From contig JAUHQD010000011.1 of NCBI GenBank assembly GCA_030418115.1, positions 78,839 through 142,838 on the forward strand: 64,000 bases of DNA, read 5' to 3'. Position 1 is the first letter of the stretch. The number at the start of each line of letters is the position of its first letter. Below the pieces are notes generated by a model, which saw only the letters and a list, made by a program, of their open reading frames with translations, made no database searches and was not told the DNA's origin. Below, one piece after another: positions 44,981 through 54,600 of the stretch. This DNA is from Alteromonadaceae bacterium BrNp21-10. GTDB lineage: Bacteria; Pseudomonadota; Gammaproteobacteria; Enterobacterales; Alteromonadaceae. Made by a program: the position numbers and the translations under genes.

Positions 44981-45958
44981 CTATCGAGTTTGATACCACA
45001 AGGGCAACGGTGCACGGCCTAGGATCATTTTTAGAGTATACAATGCGGCTTGTTCTTCACTAAGTTGATGACTCCAGCTAACTCGTTGTTTAGTGTTAGC
45101 GCCCTTGCCCTTTGAGGCATATTCCGCGTAGAACGTTGTGTTATGGGCATTGGGTTTAGACCAGTCATCCCAACCTTTTGCCACAATTGGTGCATCGATT
45201 TGGGTGTTGATAAAAACGGTTTTGGCAAACTCGCGCCATGGACGACCTAAATACACTTCACTGACGCCTTCTGCGGCGGTCAGCTTGCTATCAATAAACA
45301 CCAAACCGTAGGGGATTTTTTCAGGTGTGGAAGCAGCGGTAATATAGGAGTTACTCTTAGCGTGAATAGTACAATGGTCAAACACCGCGGTGCCACCGCC
45401 AAAAATGAAATCGGTGGTACCTTCGACATAACAATTTTTAAAGTAACTGCGTTTACCCTCGCCGGTAACGTAGAGGGTGTCTTGATTGCCTAACAATTTA
45501 ACGTTATCAAACAGCACGCGATCGGCATTGACTGCTACAGCGACAGCTTGCCCGACTTCACCGGCGGTGTTTTCAACGGTGAGGTTATAGGCGTGAAAGT
45601 CATTACCATCCACTTGTAAGGTTGGCGTGTGGAAGGTGCTATTACGACCAATATTAAGTTTATTAAAATGATCACCATAGCGAATAATGGTGTGTTCCAC
45701 CGACTCCCCCACAAACGTCAATTTTGGGGTCCATTCATACACATGGACTTTTTCATGATAAATGCCATTTTTAATTTGAATGGTAATGGGCTTATCCACA
45801 AAGGCTTTAGCATTATCAATGGCGGCCTGAATGCTTTTATACTCAGCCGTGCCATCTTGGGCTACCGTCATATGATAATCAATAGCCCCTTGCGCCAATG
45901 AACTTAAGCAAAACAATAGGCTACCAATAAAAATCGATGTGCTGTTTATTCTGAACAT
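44981..45958 (-). CDS. Pectinesterase (CE8)
   Basis: A 325-residue secreted right-handed beta-helix enzyme that demethylates homogalacturonan. A signal peptide (FIGSLLFCLSSLAQGA) is followed by the family motifs GQAVAV, LLGNQDTLY (Asp near 160), VEGTTDFIFG (Asp near 183) and YLGRPWR (catalytic-site Arg/Trp). The C-terminal end (LGRAPLPLWYQTR) departs from the usual short tail. It is adjacent to a polysaccharide deacetylase gene, forming a small secreted-enzyme cluster. Product methanol and free pectate point to pectin use, consistent with the CE12 gene elsewhere in the window. Confidence 0.92.
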   Translation of the reverse strand: MFRINSTSIFIGSLLFCLSSLAQGAIDYHMTVAQDGTAEYKSIQAAIDNAKAFVDKPITIQIKNGIYHEKVHVYEWTPKLTFVGESVEHTIIRYGDHFNKLNIGRNSTFHTPTLQVDGNDFHAYNLTVENTAGEVGQAVAVAVNADRVLFDNVKLLGNQDTLYVTGEGKRSYFKNCYVEGTTDFIFGGGTAVFDHCTIHAKSNSYITAASTPEKIPYGLVFIDSKLTAAEGVSEVYLGRPWREFAKTVFINTQIDAPIVAKGWDDWSKPNAHNTTFYAEYASKGKGANTKQRVSWSHQLSEEQAALYTLKMILGRAPLPLWYQTR

Positions 45959-45994
45959 AAACCGTTTAACCTTACATGTCTGTTTTGTGTCGCT

Positions 45995-46936
45995 TTATTT
46001 AAAAACCTGCATTTTTTCAATCAAGTCATCAATCCTATATGTATTTTCTAATGGTGAACGTAGTTCATCCATACCTGCTCCTTGGGCTTTAGCTAAGGCG
46101 GCAATCCGCCCTTGTTTATTAAATAATCCCGCAGGGACAGTATTGGCAATGTCGTCGCTATAGGCTTCTTGTGCTGAAATAATCTGCCAACCTTTTTGCC
46201 GTAACGCACGGACTAAATCATCAACAAATAGCGCCGCTAAATCGTTCTCATGTAATAACAATACATGTTTCGGGGAGCGCCCAATATATTGCATAGCAAG
46301 GTTATCGTAATGCTCAACACTTTGCACAAGCACATCCACATATAACTGTTGCAAAGCATGCATATCGACTTGCTTATCGGCGACTAAGGCCTTTTGAAAT
46401 TGCGAATCCAGATACCAATCAAAGCTATCCACGGTCACATAACCATTACGATAACCAAGCTGTTTAAGATTGGCTAAAATAGTGTTGAATTTGTAATGGC
46501 TGTCACCTTCATGCAAATACGGGAAACGATAAAAATCCCGAGCGTTGTCAAACTCCCCTAACAGCGCATGAGATTGCTTTAAATCCGCTAAAAACACCTT
46601 GAGTTCAGATTTATCTGCTGAGATATGATTGTGACTATGATTAGCTAATGTATGCCCAGCCTGCTGATAAGCGAGCAAGCGTGAACGATTAGCTGGAGTA
46701 ATATGTGATGTGGTACAAAAAAACATAGCCTGTTTAACACCAGCGATTTGCAAACTGTTTATCAAAACTTGAGTGCGCTCGTTACCGCTAAAATAAGCGG
46801 TATCCGCCCGTGGCGCATCATCAAAGGTCAATGCAATACTTTTGCTTGTCGTCGAACTTTCGCCGACCGCGCCCTCAGTCTGTGCAAATGCCATTGTTTG
46901 CATCAGAAAAATTAAACTACAAAGTACCCTGCTCAT
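45995..46936 (-). CDS. Secreted polysaccharide deacetylase (NodB/CE4-like)
   Basis: A 313-residue protein with a signal peptide (SLIFLMQTMAFAQ) and a NodB domain: ALTFDDAPR carries the Asp-Asp catalytic/metal pair, HTLANHSHNH the metal-binding His residues, and RFPYLHEGD motif 3. The C-terminal half contains HVLLLHEND, motif 5. Likely substrates are acetylated sugars of plant or algal polysaccharide or peptidoglycan. The gene is 36 bases upstream of the pectinesterase gene on the same strand, so a shared transcript is likely. Confidence 0.88.
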   Translation of the reverse strand: MSRVLCSLIFLMQTMAFAQTEGAVGESSTTSKSIALTFDDAPRADTAYFSGNERTQVLINSLQIAGVKQAMFFCTTSHITPANRSRLLAYQQAGHTLANHSHNHISADKSELKVFLADLKQSHALLGEFDNARDFYRFPYLHEGDSHYKFNTILANLKQLGYRNGYVTVDSFDWYLDSQFQKALVADKQVDMHALQQLYVDVLVQSVEHYDNLAMQYIGRSPKHVLLLHENDLAALFVDDLVRALRQKGWQIISAQEAYSDDIANTVPAGLFNKQGRIAALAKAQGAGMDELRSPLENTYRIDDLIEKMQVFK

Positions 46937-47107
46937 TGCTCTACTTTCCCTTTCATCGCCAATATGTATTTCCTGAGTAAATCAAAAACACCGAGCATAA
47001 CAACTTAAGGTTTTGTTTCACTGTTTATATTTCTCTTCAACTTAATATTAATTAAGGTATGGTCTTAATTTGTATGCATTTGCTTGCAGCAAAAATCAGG
47101 AGTCAAT

Positions 47108-47518
47108 ATGTTAAAGATTTATCCTCACTTATGCTTTGATGGTCAATGCGAACAGGCCTTCACTAAATACCAAAAACTATTTGGCGGCGACATTGTAACG
47201 ATGATGCGCTACGGCGAATCTCCTATGGCAACGAAAGTGGATGCCCAGCAGCACAATAAAATCATTCATGCATCATTGCTTATTGGTGAAGTAGAGCTAG
47301 CGGGAGCGGATATGCTAACGGCAGATTATCTTAAACCACAGGGCTTTTTTGTGATCATCAATATTCAAGACTTTAACCAAGCCAAAGCTACTTTCAGCGG
47401 GCTGGCAGAAAAAGGCGAGGTTAAAATGGCCTTTGCAGAAACCTTCTGGAGTAAAGGTTTTGGGGTAGTTATCGACCGCTTTAATATCCCATGGGAAATA
47501 AACTGTGGGGAAGCCTAG
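47108..47518 (+). CDS. VOC-family protein (PhnB/3-demethylubiquinone methyltransferase-like fold)
   Basis: A 136-residue protein of the vicinal-oxygen-chelate fold: IYPHLCFDGQCEQAFTKYQKLFGG at the start and FWSKGFGVVIDRFNIPWEIN at the end are the marks of the PhnB-like subgroup. Specific activity is unknown; many members bind antibiotics or carry out small isomerisations. ATG at 47108 has AGGAG five to six bases upstream; the longer frame from 47084 lacks this. Confidence 0.88.
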   Translation: MLKIYPHLCFDGQCEQAFTKYQKLFGGDIVTMMRYGESPMATKVDAQQHNKIIHASLLIGEVELAGADMLTADYLKPQGFFVIINIQDFNQAKATFSGLAEKGEVKMAFAETFWSKGFGVVIDRFNIPWEINCGEA

Positions 47519-47676
47519 TCTACGATTGTTATCTCTATTATTTAAGCTAAACGTATTTAAGCATTCTGTTACGGTTAATACCCGTTGAAACCTCAAGAAA
47601 ATTTAAGATCATCCTCAGACTACCTTAAGGTAAAGTCCATAAAATATTCACTTGTTTTATATTGAGAAGTAAAAAC

Positions 47677-49278
47677 ATGCTGAAGTATTACCGCAATGTA
47701 GCCTATGTATTAGTTTTGCTTATTGTGAGCGTTTGTACGGCAGCTCAAAGTCATGATGAGTCAGCTGCTTGTGACCAAAGCGGCCGTATCACCTTCACCG
47801 CCAATCCTATTTTTGATTTAACCGACAACGACAGTATTTTTTTACACCGTTGGGCGAACTTTCTGCATGTCGATACCAAAGTCGCTACTTTAAAAAATGA
47901 AGCGGCTTTTTTTATTAACAAGTGTGAAGTTAACGCAGCAGACTTAGCTGAGTTAGAACGTCATTTACGTAATACCCGCTATATTCGCGACGCTAAAGTT
48001 GAATTCGATAAAGACAAGCATATTAGCGTAAACACTTGGGATAACTGGTCATTAATGCCAACCCTCAGTGCGGGCCGCAAAGGCGGAAAAAACAAATTTG
48101 AATTTGGTTTTCAAGAACGCAATTTATTAGGTTTGGGCATCAACGCCAAACTGGAATACTTTACCGACAGCCAACGCTCTGGCTATAAGCTAGATACCAC
48201 ATTTCCGTTATCTATGGGCAACAATACCGAGGCTAATTTCCGGTTAGTCGACAGCGACGATGGCGAATACTATGGTGCCTTTTTACAAAAGAAATTCGTT
48301 AGTTTTGATACACCCTACGCTTTTAAGATTGGGGCCTCAGAGTCGACGTTTAATGATACTATTTTTCAAAATGGTAAAGATAAGTCCACCTTCACACATC
48401 AAACAAAATTCGCTACCGCTGAAGGTGGTTGGCTGTATCAAGACAATCAAAACAGCACCTTACGTTTTAATGTTGGCCTGACCCAAGACAGCCATTACTT
48501 TGAATACCTTGACGCTAAGCACAGCATTGATGAGCCAATTATTCCCCTTGATCGGGATTTTCTATACCCCTTTATTGGTATCGATTATCAACAAAAAGAC
48601 TACCGGAAGCTGCAAAACATTCATTTAATCAACCACATTGAAGACTTCAATTTTGGTTGGCAATTTACCGGTAAACTGGGTACCTCGATTAATAGTAGTC
48701 AAAACGCTGCTAGTCTGATTTGGCAAGCGGAAGTCAATAAAGGTTTCTCGTTATCTCCCGAGTCTCTATTGTTGATGCAGTTACAGGTGGAAGGTGAACA
48801 ATATGACACCCGCCCTAATCGCTTACTCAGCAGTTTAACCAGCGAATTTTTCTATCGTTTTAACCCGCAATGGGCCTTTCATTTTAAAAATACCAATGTG
48901 ATCAGCAGCCACCAATACATAGAAGACCCTGTCAGTTTGGGCGGTGATACTGGTTTACGCGGCTACCCAGTGCAATACCAACACGGTGACAAAAGCATTT
49001 TATTTAACACTGAAATACGCTACTACCCGCATATTAATATTTATAAAGTGCTTGAGCTGGGTGCAGTAGGCTTTATTGATACCGGTAAAGCATGGGATGC
49101 AATTAACAGCGGCAATGTGGAAAACAAGTGGCTGAATTCAGTAGGTATTGGCGCACGTTTGTATTCGTCCCATTCCAGTGAAGCTAAGGTTATTCACATC
49201 GACTTAGCTGCACCGTTATCTAACAGCGACTCGGTAAATACCTACGAGTTTCGCGTCACCACAAATTACTCTTTCTAA
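47677..49278 (+). CDS. Omp85-family outer-membrane barrel protein with one POTRA
   Basis: A 533-residue outer-membrane protein. After a signal peptide (YVLVLLIVSVCTAAQS), residues about 35-125 form a single POTRA-like domain (LERHLRNTRYIRDAKVEF). The remainder is a 16-strand-type barrel, with LGGDTGLRGYP (the conserved lid-loop motif of the Omp85 superfamily, L/VRGY/F) and a terminal Phe. It is shorter than BamA or TamA and has fewer POTRA domains, closer to the TpsB/patatin-like or orphan barrel groups. No secreted partner gene is adjacent. ATG at 47677 is preceded by GAGAAG; a TTG 15 bases upstream is also in frame. Confidence 0.82.
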   Translation: MLKYYRNVAYVLVLLIVSVCTAAQSHDESAACDQSGRITFTANPIFDLTDNDSIFLHRWANFLHVDTKVATLKNEAAFFINKCEVNAADLAELERHLRNTRYIRDAKVEFDKDKHISVNTWDNWSLMPTLSAGRKGGKNKFEFGFQERNLLGLGINAKLEYFTDSQRSGYKLDTTFPLSMGNNTEANFRLVDSDDGEYYGAFLQKKFVSFDTPYAFKIGASESTFNDTIFQNGKDKSTFTHQTKFATAEGGWLYQDNQNSTLRFNVGLTQDSHYFEYLDAKHSIDEPIIPLDRDFLYPFIGIDYQQKDYRKLQNIHLINHIEDFNFGWQFTGKLGTSINSSQNAASLIWQAEVNKGFSLSPESLLLMQLQVEGEQYDTRPNRLLSSLTSEFFYRFNPQWAFHFKNTNVISSHQYIEDPVSLGGDTGLRGYPVQYQHGDKSILFNTEIRYYPHINIYKVLELGAVGFIDTGKAWDAINSGNVENKWLNSVGIGARLYSSHSSEAKVIHIDLAAPLSNSDSVNTYEFRVTTNYSF

Positions 49279-49323
49279 ATCAAATAGCCTTGGGTTATTA
49301 ATGGTGAGACCCGTTACAACAAA

Positions 49324-49380
49324 AAACGCCACTCACCTCGACTTACGAAATGGGCGGCGTTTATAAGATAGCGCTTATAA
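49324..49380. terminator. Hairpin region between convergent genes
   Basis: AAACGCC (49324-49330) and GGCGTTT (49355-49361) form a long-loop stem, and TTATAAG (49361-49367) with CTTATAA (49374-49380) a second. Lying between the convergent Omp85 and GH5 genes, they may act as a two-way terminator, though T runs are poor. Confidence 0.4.
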
Positions 49381-49388
49381 CTCTCTAA

Positions 49389-50468
49389 TTATCGATGCTT
49401 ATTTTTTTCCATTACTGATTTAAAATAAGCGCCCTGTTTGGTGGGTGTATAATCCCAATCACTGATCATCATCGGTCCCCAATCGGGATCAAAGACCCAA
49501 GTTGTCCAAGATGCACCGATTTTTTCAAGGTAATCGGTAATGATCGGCCCATAACTACCATCATTAATCACGGGAATATGCGCACCCGGCTCGCCTTCAC
49601 CGACAAAACCAATTTCAGTCGCTAACAACGGATACTTCTTAGCCACGAAGCCCCAAGTATCCTCCCAACTTTGAATATACGGCGGTTTACTTTTCATGGG
49701 ATAAGGATGAGCAATATAGGCAATACCTTGTGCATCAATAGGGTCATCTTTTACTGGACGTAAATCATAAGCCCAGTTAAAACCCGCGACAGCAGGAATA
49801 ACGTTGCGGTCATGAGAATATATTAAACCAATAATTTCCTCGTTAATCGCTTTCCACTCCGCCCAACTCACTTCTCCAAGTTGCCCATTATAAGTGGTTG
49901 GCTCGTTGAAAATTTCATACACAGCAATGGTCGGTACATCTTTGTAGCGATAAGCAATACTGCGCCAAAACTGCATGGTTTCACTTTTATCGGTGATATA
50001 CATGGGGTGTTGATACAAACCGTCACTCAAATTACCAATTGAATGCCAGTCTAAAATTAAATACAAATCACGAGCATTCGCCCAGATCACGGCTTGATCA
50101 ATAAGCTGCATGTAGGCTTCTGCTCCATGCTTGCGCCAAGCGACGGGATGCACCGGTACACGTACCGCGTTGGCCCCCCATTGCTGAATAACATCAAAGT
50201 GCGCTGCAGACCATTTTCCCTGAGTCACCAGTTTATCGGGGTCGGAAATATTCAAACCTTGTAAAACCACCGTTTTACCTTGTTCATTCACCAATTTATT
50301 ACCTTTAACTTTGATGAACGCTTGTTTTTTTGTTAACTGTGTTTGGTCAAATGTGCTGGGATAAGGTTCATCCCACCAGCCTTGACGTGGCGCATTACTA
50401 GTCTCGGCCAGCGCTTGATAACTGACCAGCACGCTAAATCCGATTGCCCAAATATTAGTTAATTTCAC
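49389..50468 (-). CDS. GH5 family secreted endo-glycanase
   Basis: A 359-residue secreted enzyme: signal peptide (IWAIGFSVLVSYQALA), then a GH5 barrel starting KVKGNKLVNEQGKTVVLQGLNI, with YEIFNEP (acid Glu189) and LLATEIGF (nucleophile Glu285). A TrpAsp-rich end (FDPDWGPMMISDWDYTPT) completes the site. It is distinct from the BACON-linked enzyme and looks like a short-chain endo-beta-glucanase or mannanase; substrate cannot be fixed. It diverges from the stand-alone ExoP-like gene, with which it may act. Confidence 0.88.
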   Translation of the reverse strand: MKLTNIWAIGFSVLVSYQALAETSNAPRQGWWDEPYPSTFDQTQLTKKQAFIKVKGNKLVNEQGKTVVLQGLNISDPDKLVTQGKWSAAHFDVIQQWGANAVRVPVHPVAWRKHGAEAYMQLIDQAVIWANARDLYLILDWHSIGNLSDGLYQHPMYITDKSETMQFWRSIAYRYKDVPTIAVYEIFNEPTTYNGQLGEVSWAEWKAINEEIIGLIYSHDRNVIPAVAGFNWAYDLRPVKDDPIDAQGIAYIAHPYPMKSKPPYIQSWEDTWGFVAKKYPLLATEIGFVGEGEPGAHIPVINDGSYGPIITDYLEKIGASWTTWVFDPDWGPMMISDWDYTPTKQGAYFKSVMEKNKHR

Positions 50469-50655
50469 GTTTTTACTCCAAAATTGTTGACCGTCTCTAC
50501 TTCATCACCTGACAAAACAGCATAAAACCAACACAATGTTAAAAAATTGCATGTCATTTGTAAAAATTATAATAACCCAAGATAAATAATCCGTGTAATT
50601 TTTACTTACACAATGATATTTTGAGTATGAAAAATATAATAAGGGGGGACTAAAA

Positions 50656-51312
50656 ATGAAACTAACACAACGCACAACCTCATCAATCGCCATACTAAAA
50701 TGGCTGATAGCCAGTTTGCTACTGCTCAACAGTAGCCAGTTGATTGCGCAAGACCAATTAAATAGCCAATATTTTTACTTTATGAACGGTAATACCGTTG
50801 GTGGCTGGGGTTTAACCTTAGGCGATAAGCAAAACTGGGTATTACCTGTCGCCAATAAAGACGCGGTCTCTGCAGATAAACAACTGACCATTTCAACCAG
50901 CACTTATAAAACCGATGGTGATGCCATTAACTTAAAATGGTCCCGGAAAAAAGGCAAAGGCCAATTTGCCATATACGGTTCAGCGGTTGATTTATCCGAA
51001 GTCGCACACCGCATAGCAATAACCATGGAAATCAAAGTCATCACCAAACCTAAAAAGAGCGTTACTCTTGGCATGGATTGCGGCTATCCCTGTCGTGGTG
51101 AAATGCATATTCAGGATATGTTACGCCAACTGCCTAAAGATGAATGGATACTTTTTCCTATTCCGCTGGATTGTTTTACCACCAAAGGTCTAGACGCCTC
51201 TAAAATCAACGCTCCTTTTATACTCGCCAGCGATGGTCGTTTTGAAGCCGATATAGCCAATATCAGAATGGAACTGTTACCTGAAGGCAGCCCAACATGC
51301 GCAGGTCAATAA
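50656..51312 (+). CDS. Stand-alone secreted ExoP-like (galactose-binding-like) domain protein
   Basis: A 218-residue secreted protein that consists of a signal peptide (to about residue 32) and a single beta-sandwich domain. The segment MDCGYPC followed by WILFPIPLDCF parallels MDCGPDC and LSIPLTCF in the esterase at 14067-15410, so both share the ExoP C-terminal-type domain. There is no catalytic domain. It may be a soluble carbohydrate-binding protein or a partner of the divergent GH5 enzyme. A GGGGGGA ribosome site precedes the ATG; a strong terminator follows. Confidence 0.75.
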   Translation: MKLTQRTTSSIAILKWLIASLLLLNSSQLIAQDQLNSQYFYFMNGNTVGGWGLTLGDKQNWVLPVANKDAVSADKQLTISTSTYKTDGDAINLKWSRKKGKGQFAIYGSAVDLSEVAHRIAITMEIKVITKPKKSVTLGMDCGYPCRGEMHIQDMLRQLPKDEWILFPIPLDCFTTKGLDASKINAPFILASDGRFEADIANIRMELLPEGSPTCAGQ

Positions 51313-51631
51313 CAGCAATATACGAATGACAAACTAAACCCTAAGAAACCGACTTATCTAGTCGGTTTTTTTATATCAAATAACACTGGCATCACCTGCC
51401 TTGCAAAATAGGTATTATTAACCTATGTGACCTTACTTATTATTTTTAACAATCGCTTAACACAACTAAAAATAGTTCTCAATACCGCCTGAACACTATT
51501 GTAAATATAAAATCCTCGGGATATTGTGGTTAGGCGGATGGCGCTATACTCGCCCCCAAAACGTTCATTTGCTTCCAACGATATCCTTGGCAAGGATCGG
51601 TCTAATTTTCAAATTGCATGGGAATTATTAA
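51313..51631. promoter_or_regulatory. Upstream region of the transglutaminase/ATP-grasp operon
   Basis: Besides the terminator, this 319-base gap holds a possible promoter (TTGTGG at 51524-51529, TATACT at 51545-51550; the 15-base spacing is short) and, downstream of it, a near-perfect palindrome ATCCTTG-G-CAAGGAT at 51583-51597. The palindrome lies in the untranslated leader and could be an operator or an RNA hairpin. No gene is seen. Confidence 0.4.
51346..51371 (+). terminator. Rho-independent terminator
   Basis: AAACCGACT (51346-51354) pairs with AGTCGGTTT (51360-51368) across a five-base loop, and the T run continues beyond the stem. It ends the ExoP-like transcript and isolates the following operon. 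Confidence 0.9.
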
Positions 51632-54600
51632 ATGACGATAACGGTCGGTATTACGCACCATACTGAATACCATTACGATAAAGAAGTCAGTATGGCGCCC
51701 CATGTGTTTAGGTTGCGTCCAGCCCCCCACAGCAGAACGCCGATAAAAAGCTATTCATTAAAAATTCACCCAGAAGAGCATTTTATTAATTGGCAACAAG
51801 ACCCTTTTGGCAATTACTTAGCGCGGGTGGTTTTCCCAGAAAAAACAACTAAGTTTTGGTTTACCGTGGATATTGTCGCCGAAATGACGGTTATCAATCC
51901 TTTTGACTTCTTTGTTGAAAGCTATGCAGATAATTTTCCTTTCGCTTACGAAAAACGTCTAAAGCAGGATTTATTACCCTATTTAGAAACCGACACCCCT
52001 TCTGTCGAATTTAAAAAGCTGATTACAGCACAGGATAAAAACAACGGTATGGTTACCGTTGATTTTCTGGTTGCGGTCAATCAGCAAATCTACTCAATGG
52101 TTAAGTATGGCATTCGCCTTGAGCAAGGTGTGCAAACAATAGATGAAACATTAAGTAAAAAATCCGGCTCCTGCCGCGATTCCGCGTGGCTATTAGTGCA
52201 ATTATTCAGACAGTTAGGCTTAGCTGCTCGATTTGTATCCGGTTATTTAGTACAGCTGTCTTCCGATGAAAAGTCGCTCGATGGACCGAGTGGTCCTGAA
52301 CATGACTTCACCGATTTACACGCATGGTGTGAGGTTTATGTCCCAGGTGCAGGTTGGATAGGCCTCGACCCTACATCCGGTTTATTCGCTGGTGAAGGTC
52401 ATATCCCATTAGCTTGTACCCCAGACCCAGCTTCAGCGGCGCCAGTATCTGGTGCAGTAGACCCTTGTGAAACAGAATTCAGTTTTTCCAACAAAGTACG
52501 CAGAGTATTAGAAACACCCCGTGTGACTAAACCCTATTCTGACGTGCAATGGGCAGCCATCAATAAACTTGGCCAAGAGGTTGATAAAGATCTTAAGGCT
52601 CAGAAAATCCACCTAACCATGGGTGGTGAGCCTACTTTTATCTCTATTGATGATATGGAGTCAGAGCAGTGGAATATAGGCGCTGATGGTGATGATAAAC
52701 GGCGACTAGCCCATAACTTGTTTATGGCAATGGAAGAAAAATTTACCGAAAATGGTTTTCGCCATTACGGCCAAGGTAAATGGTATCCCGGCGAGGCCTT
52801 ACCTCGCTGGCAATACGCGGTTTACTGGCGTAAAGACGGCAAGGCTTTATGGCGCGACCAAGCCTTGCTTGCCGATCTTAATGATGAGTCAAAATACACC
52901 GTAGAAGACGCTGAGCGTTTCACACAAGCTTTTGCACAGAAACTCAAAATCCCCAATAACTGTATTGTTACCGGCTATGAGGATGTGCTTTATCATCTTT
53001 GGCAAGAAGGCAATTTACCCTTAGAAGCCTCTCCGGACGAACCCGAGATGCTGCATGCAATGTCTCGTAAAAGCTTTCTAGCTAAAATGGAACAGGGTTT
53101 AGATAAAGCCATTGGCTATATCGTGCCATTGCAATGGGATGATACAAAATGCTGGAAAACTAGCGAATGGCACTTTAAACGCGGCAATTGCTTTTTGATA
53201 CCGGGCGATTCTCCTATGGGGTATCGACTGCCACTATCGAGCATAGGCGCGCCACCTAATTTAATTGACCGCGATCCTACTGCCATTCCAAAAACCTTTG
53301 GCCGAACCAAAAATGCGGATTTAATTGTTACCGAAGAGCCAGTTAAAACTGCCATTAGTTTCGAGTGTCGCGGCGGTAAACTCTATGTATTTATGCCACC
53401 GGTTACTGACTTTGAACATTATATTGCGCTATTAAAGGCCGTGGAATGGGCTGCCAAATCCCTGTCTATTCCAGTGGTACTCGAAGGCTACACACCGCCT
53501 TACGATAGTCGTATAGAGAAATTCGCTGTCACGCCCGATCCTGGTGTAATTGAAGTCAATGTGCATCCCGTGGATAACTGGGCGCAATTGGTTAAAAACA
53601 CCACGACGCTGTATGCATTAGCCAAAGAAAATCGTCTTGCTGCTGAAAAATTCATGCTAGATGGGCGCCATACCGGTACCGGCGGTGGTAATCACGTCAC
53701 CATGGGTGGCAGGACGCCAACCCAAAGCCCGTTTATTCGCCGACCGGATATCTTGCGCAGTTTCATTACCTTTTGGCAGCACCATCCGGGGTTGTCTTAT
53801 TTATTCTCTAGTATGTTCATTGGCCCAACTAGCCAAGCGCCAAGAGTCGATGAGGCCCGTGATGAGCTATTGTATGAATTGGAAATTGCTTTTTCGCAAA
53901 TACCCACTGGTGAAGTACCACAACCTTGGCTGGTCGACCGCTTACTACGTAATTTATTGGTGGATTTAACCGGTAATACCCATCGAGCTGAATTCTGTAT
54001 TGATAAGCTGTATTCGCCGGATTCTGCTACCGGCCGCTTAGGTTTAGTGGAATTCAGAGGCTTTGAAATGCCGCCCCATGCGCGCATGAGCTTAATGCAA
54101 ATGTTGCTACTGCGTACCTTGTTAGCCTGGTTCTGGAAACAACCCTACCACAAGCCGTTGGTAAGATGGGGCACCGAATTACACGACAAATTTTTGCTTC
54201 CCCACTTTGTCAAAGAGGACATTGCCGAGATTTGCCGAGATCTGCAACAAGCTGGATATGGTATTCAAGCAGATTGGTTTGAACCCTTCTTTGAATTCCG
54301 TTTTCCACAATGTGGTGTTCGTGAAATTGAACAAATTCAATTGGAGTTACGCGCCGCAATTGAGCCGTGGCATGTCATGGGTGAAGAATCGACGTCGTCG
54401 GGTACCGCACGTTATGTGGATTCATCATTAGAGCGTGTGCAGGTAAAAGTCTCCAATATGCCTAACAACCGTTATTTGATCGCTTGTAATGGTCGCCGCA
54501 TACCCTTAAAACAAACCAAGACTAAAGGTGAGTTTGTTGCCGGCATTCGATTTAGAGCCTGGCAACCGCCCTCAGCATTGCACCCCACCATTGGTGTGCA

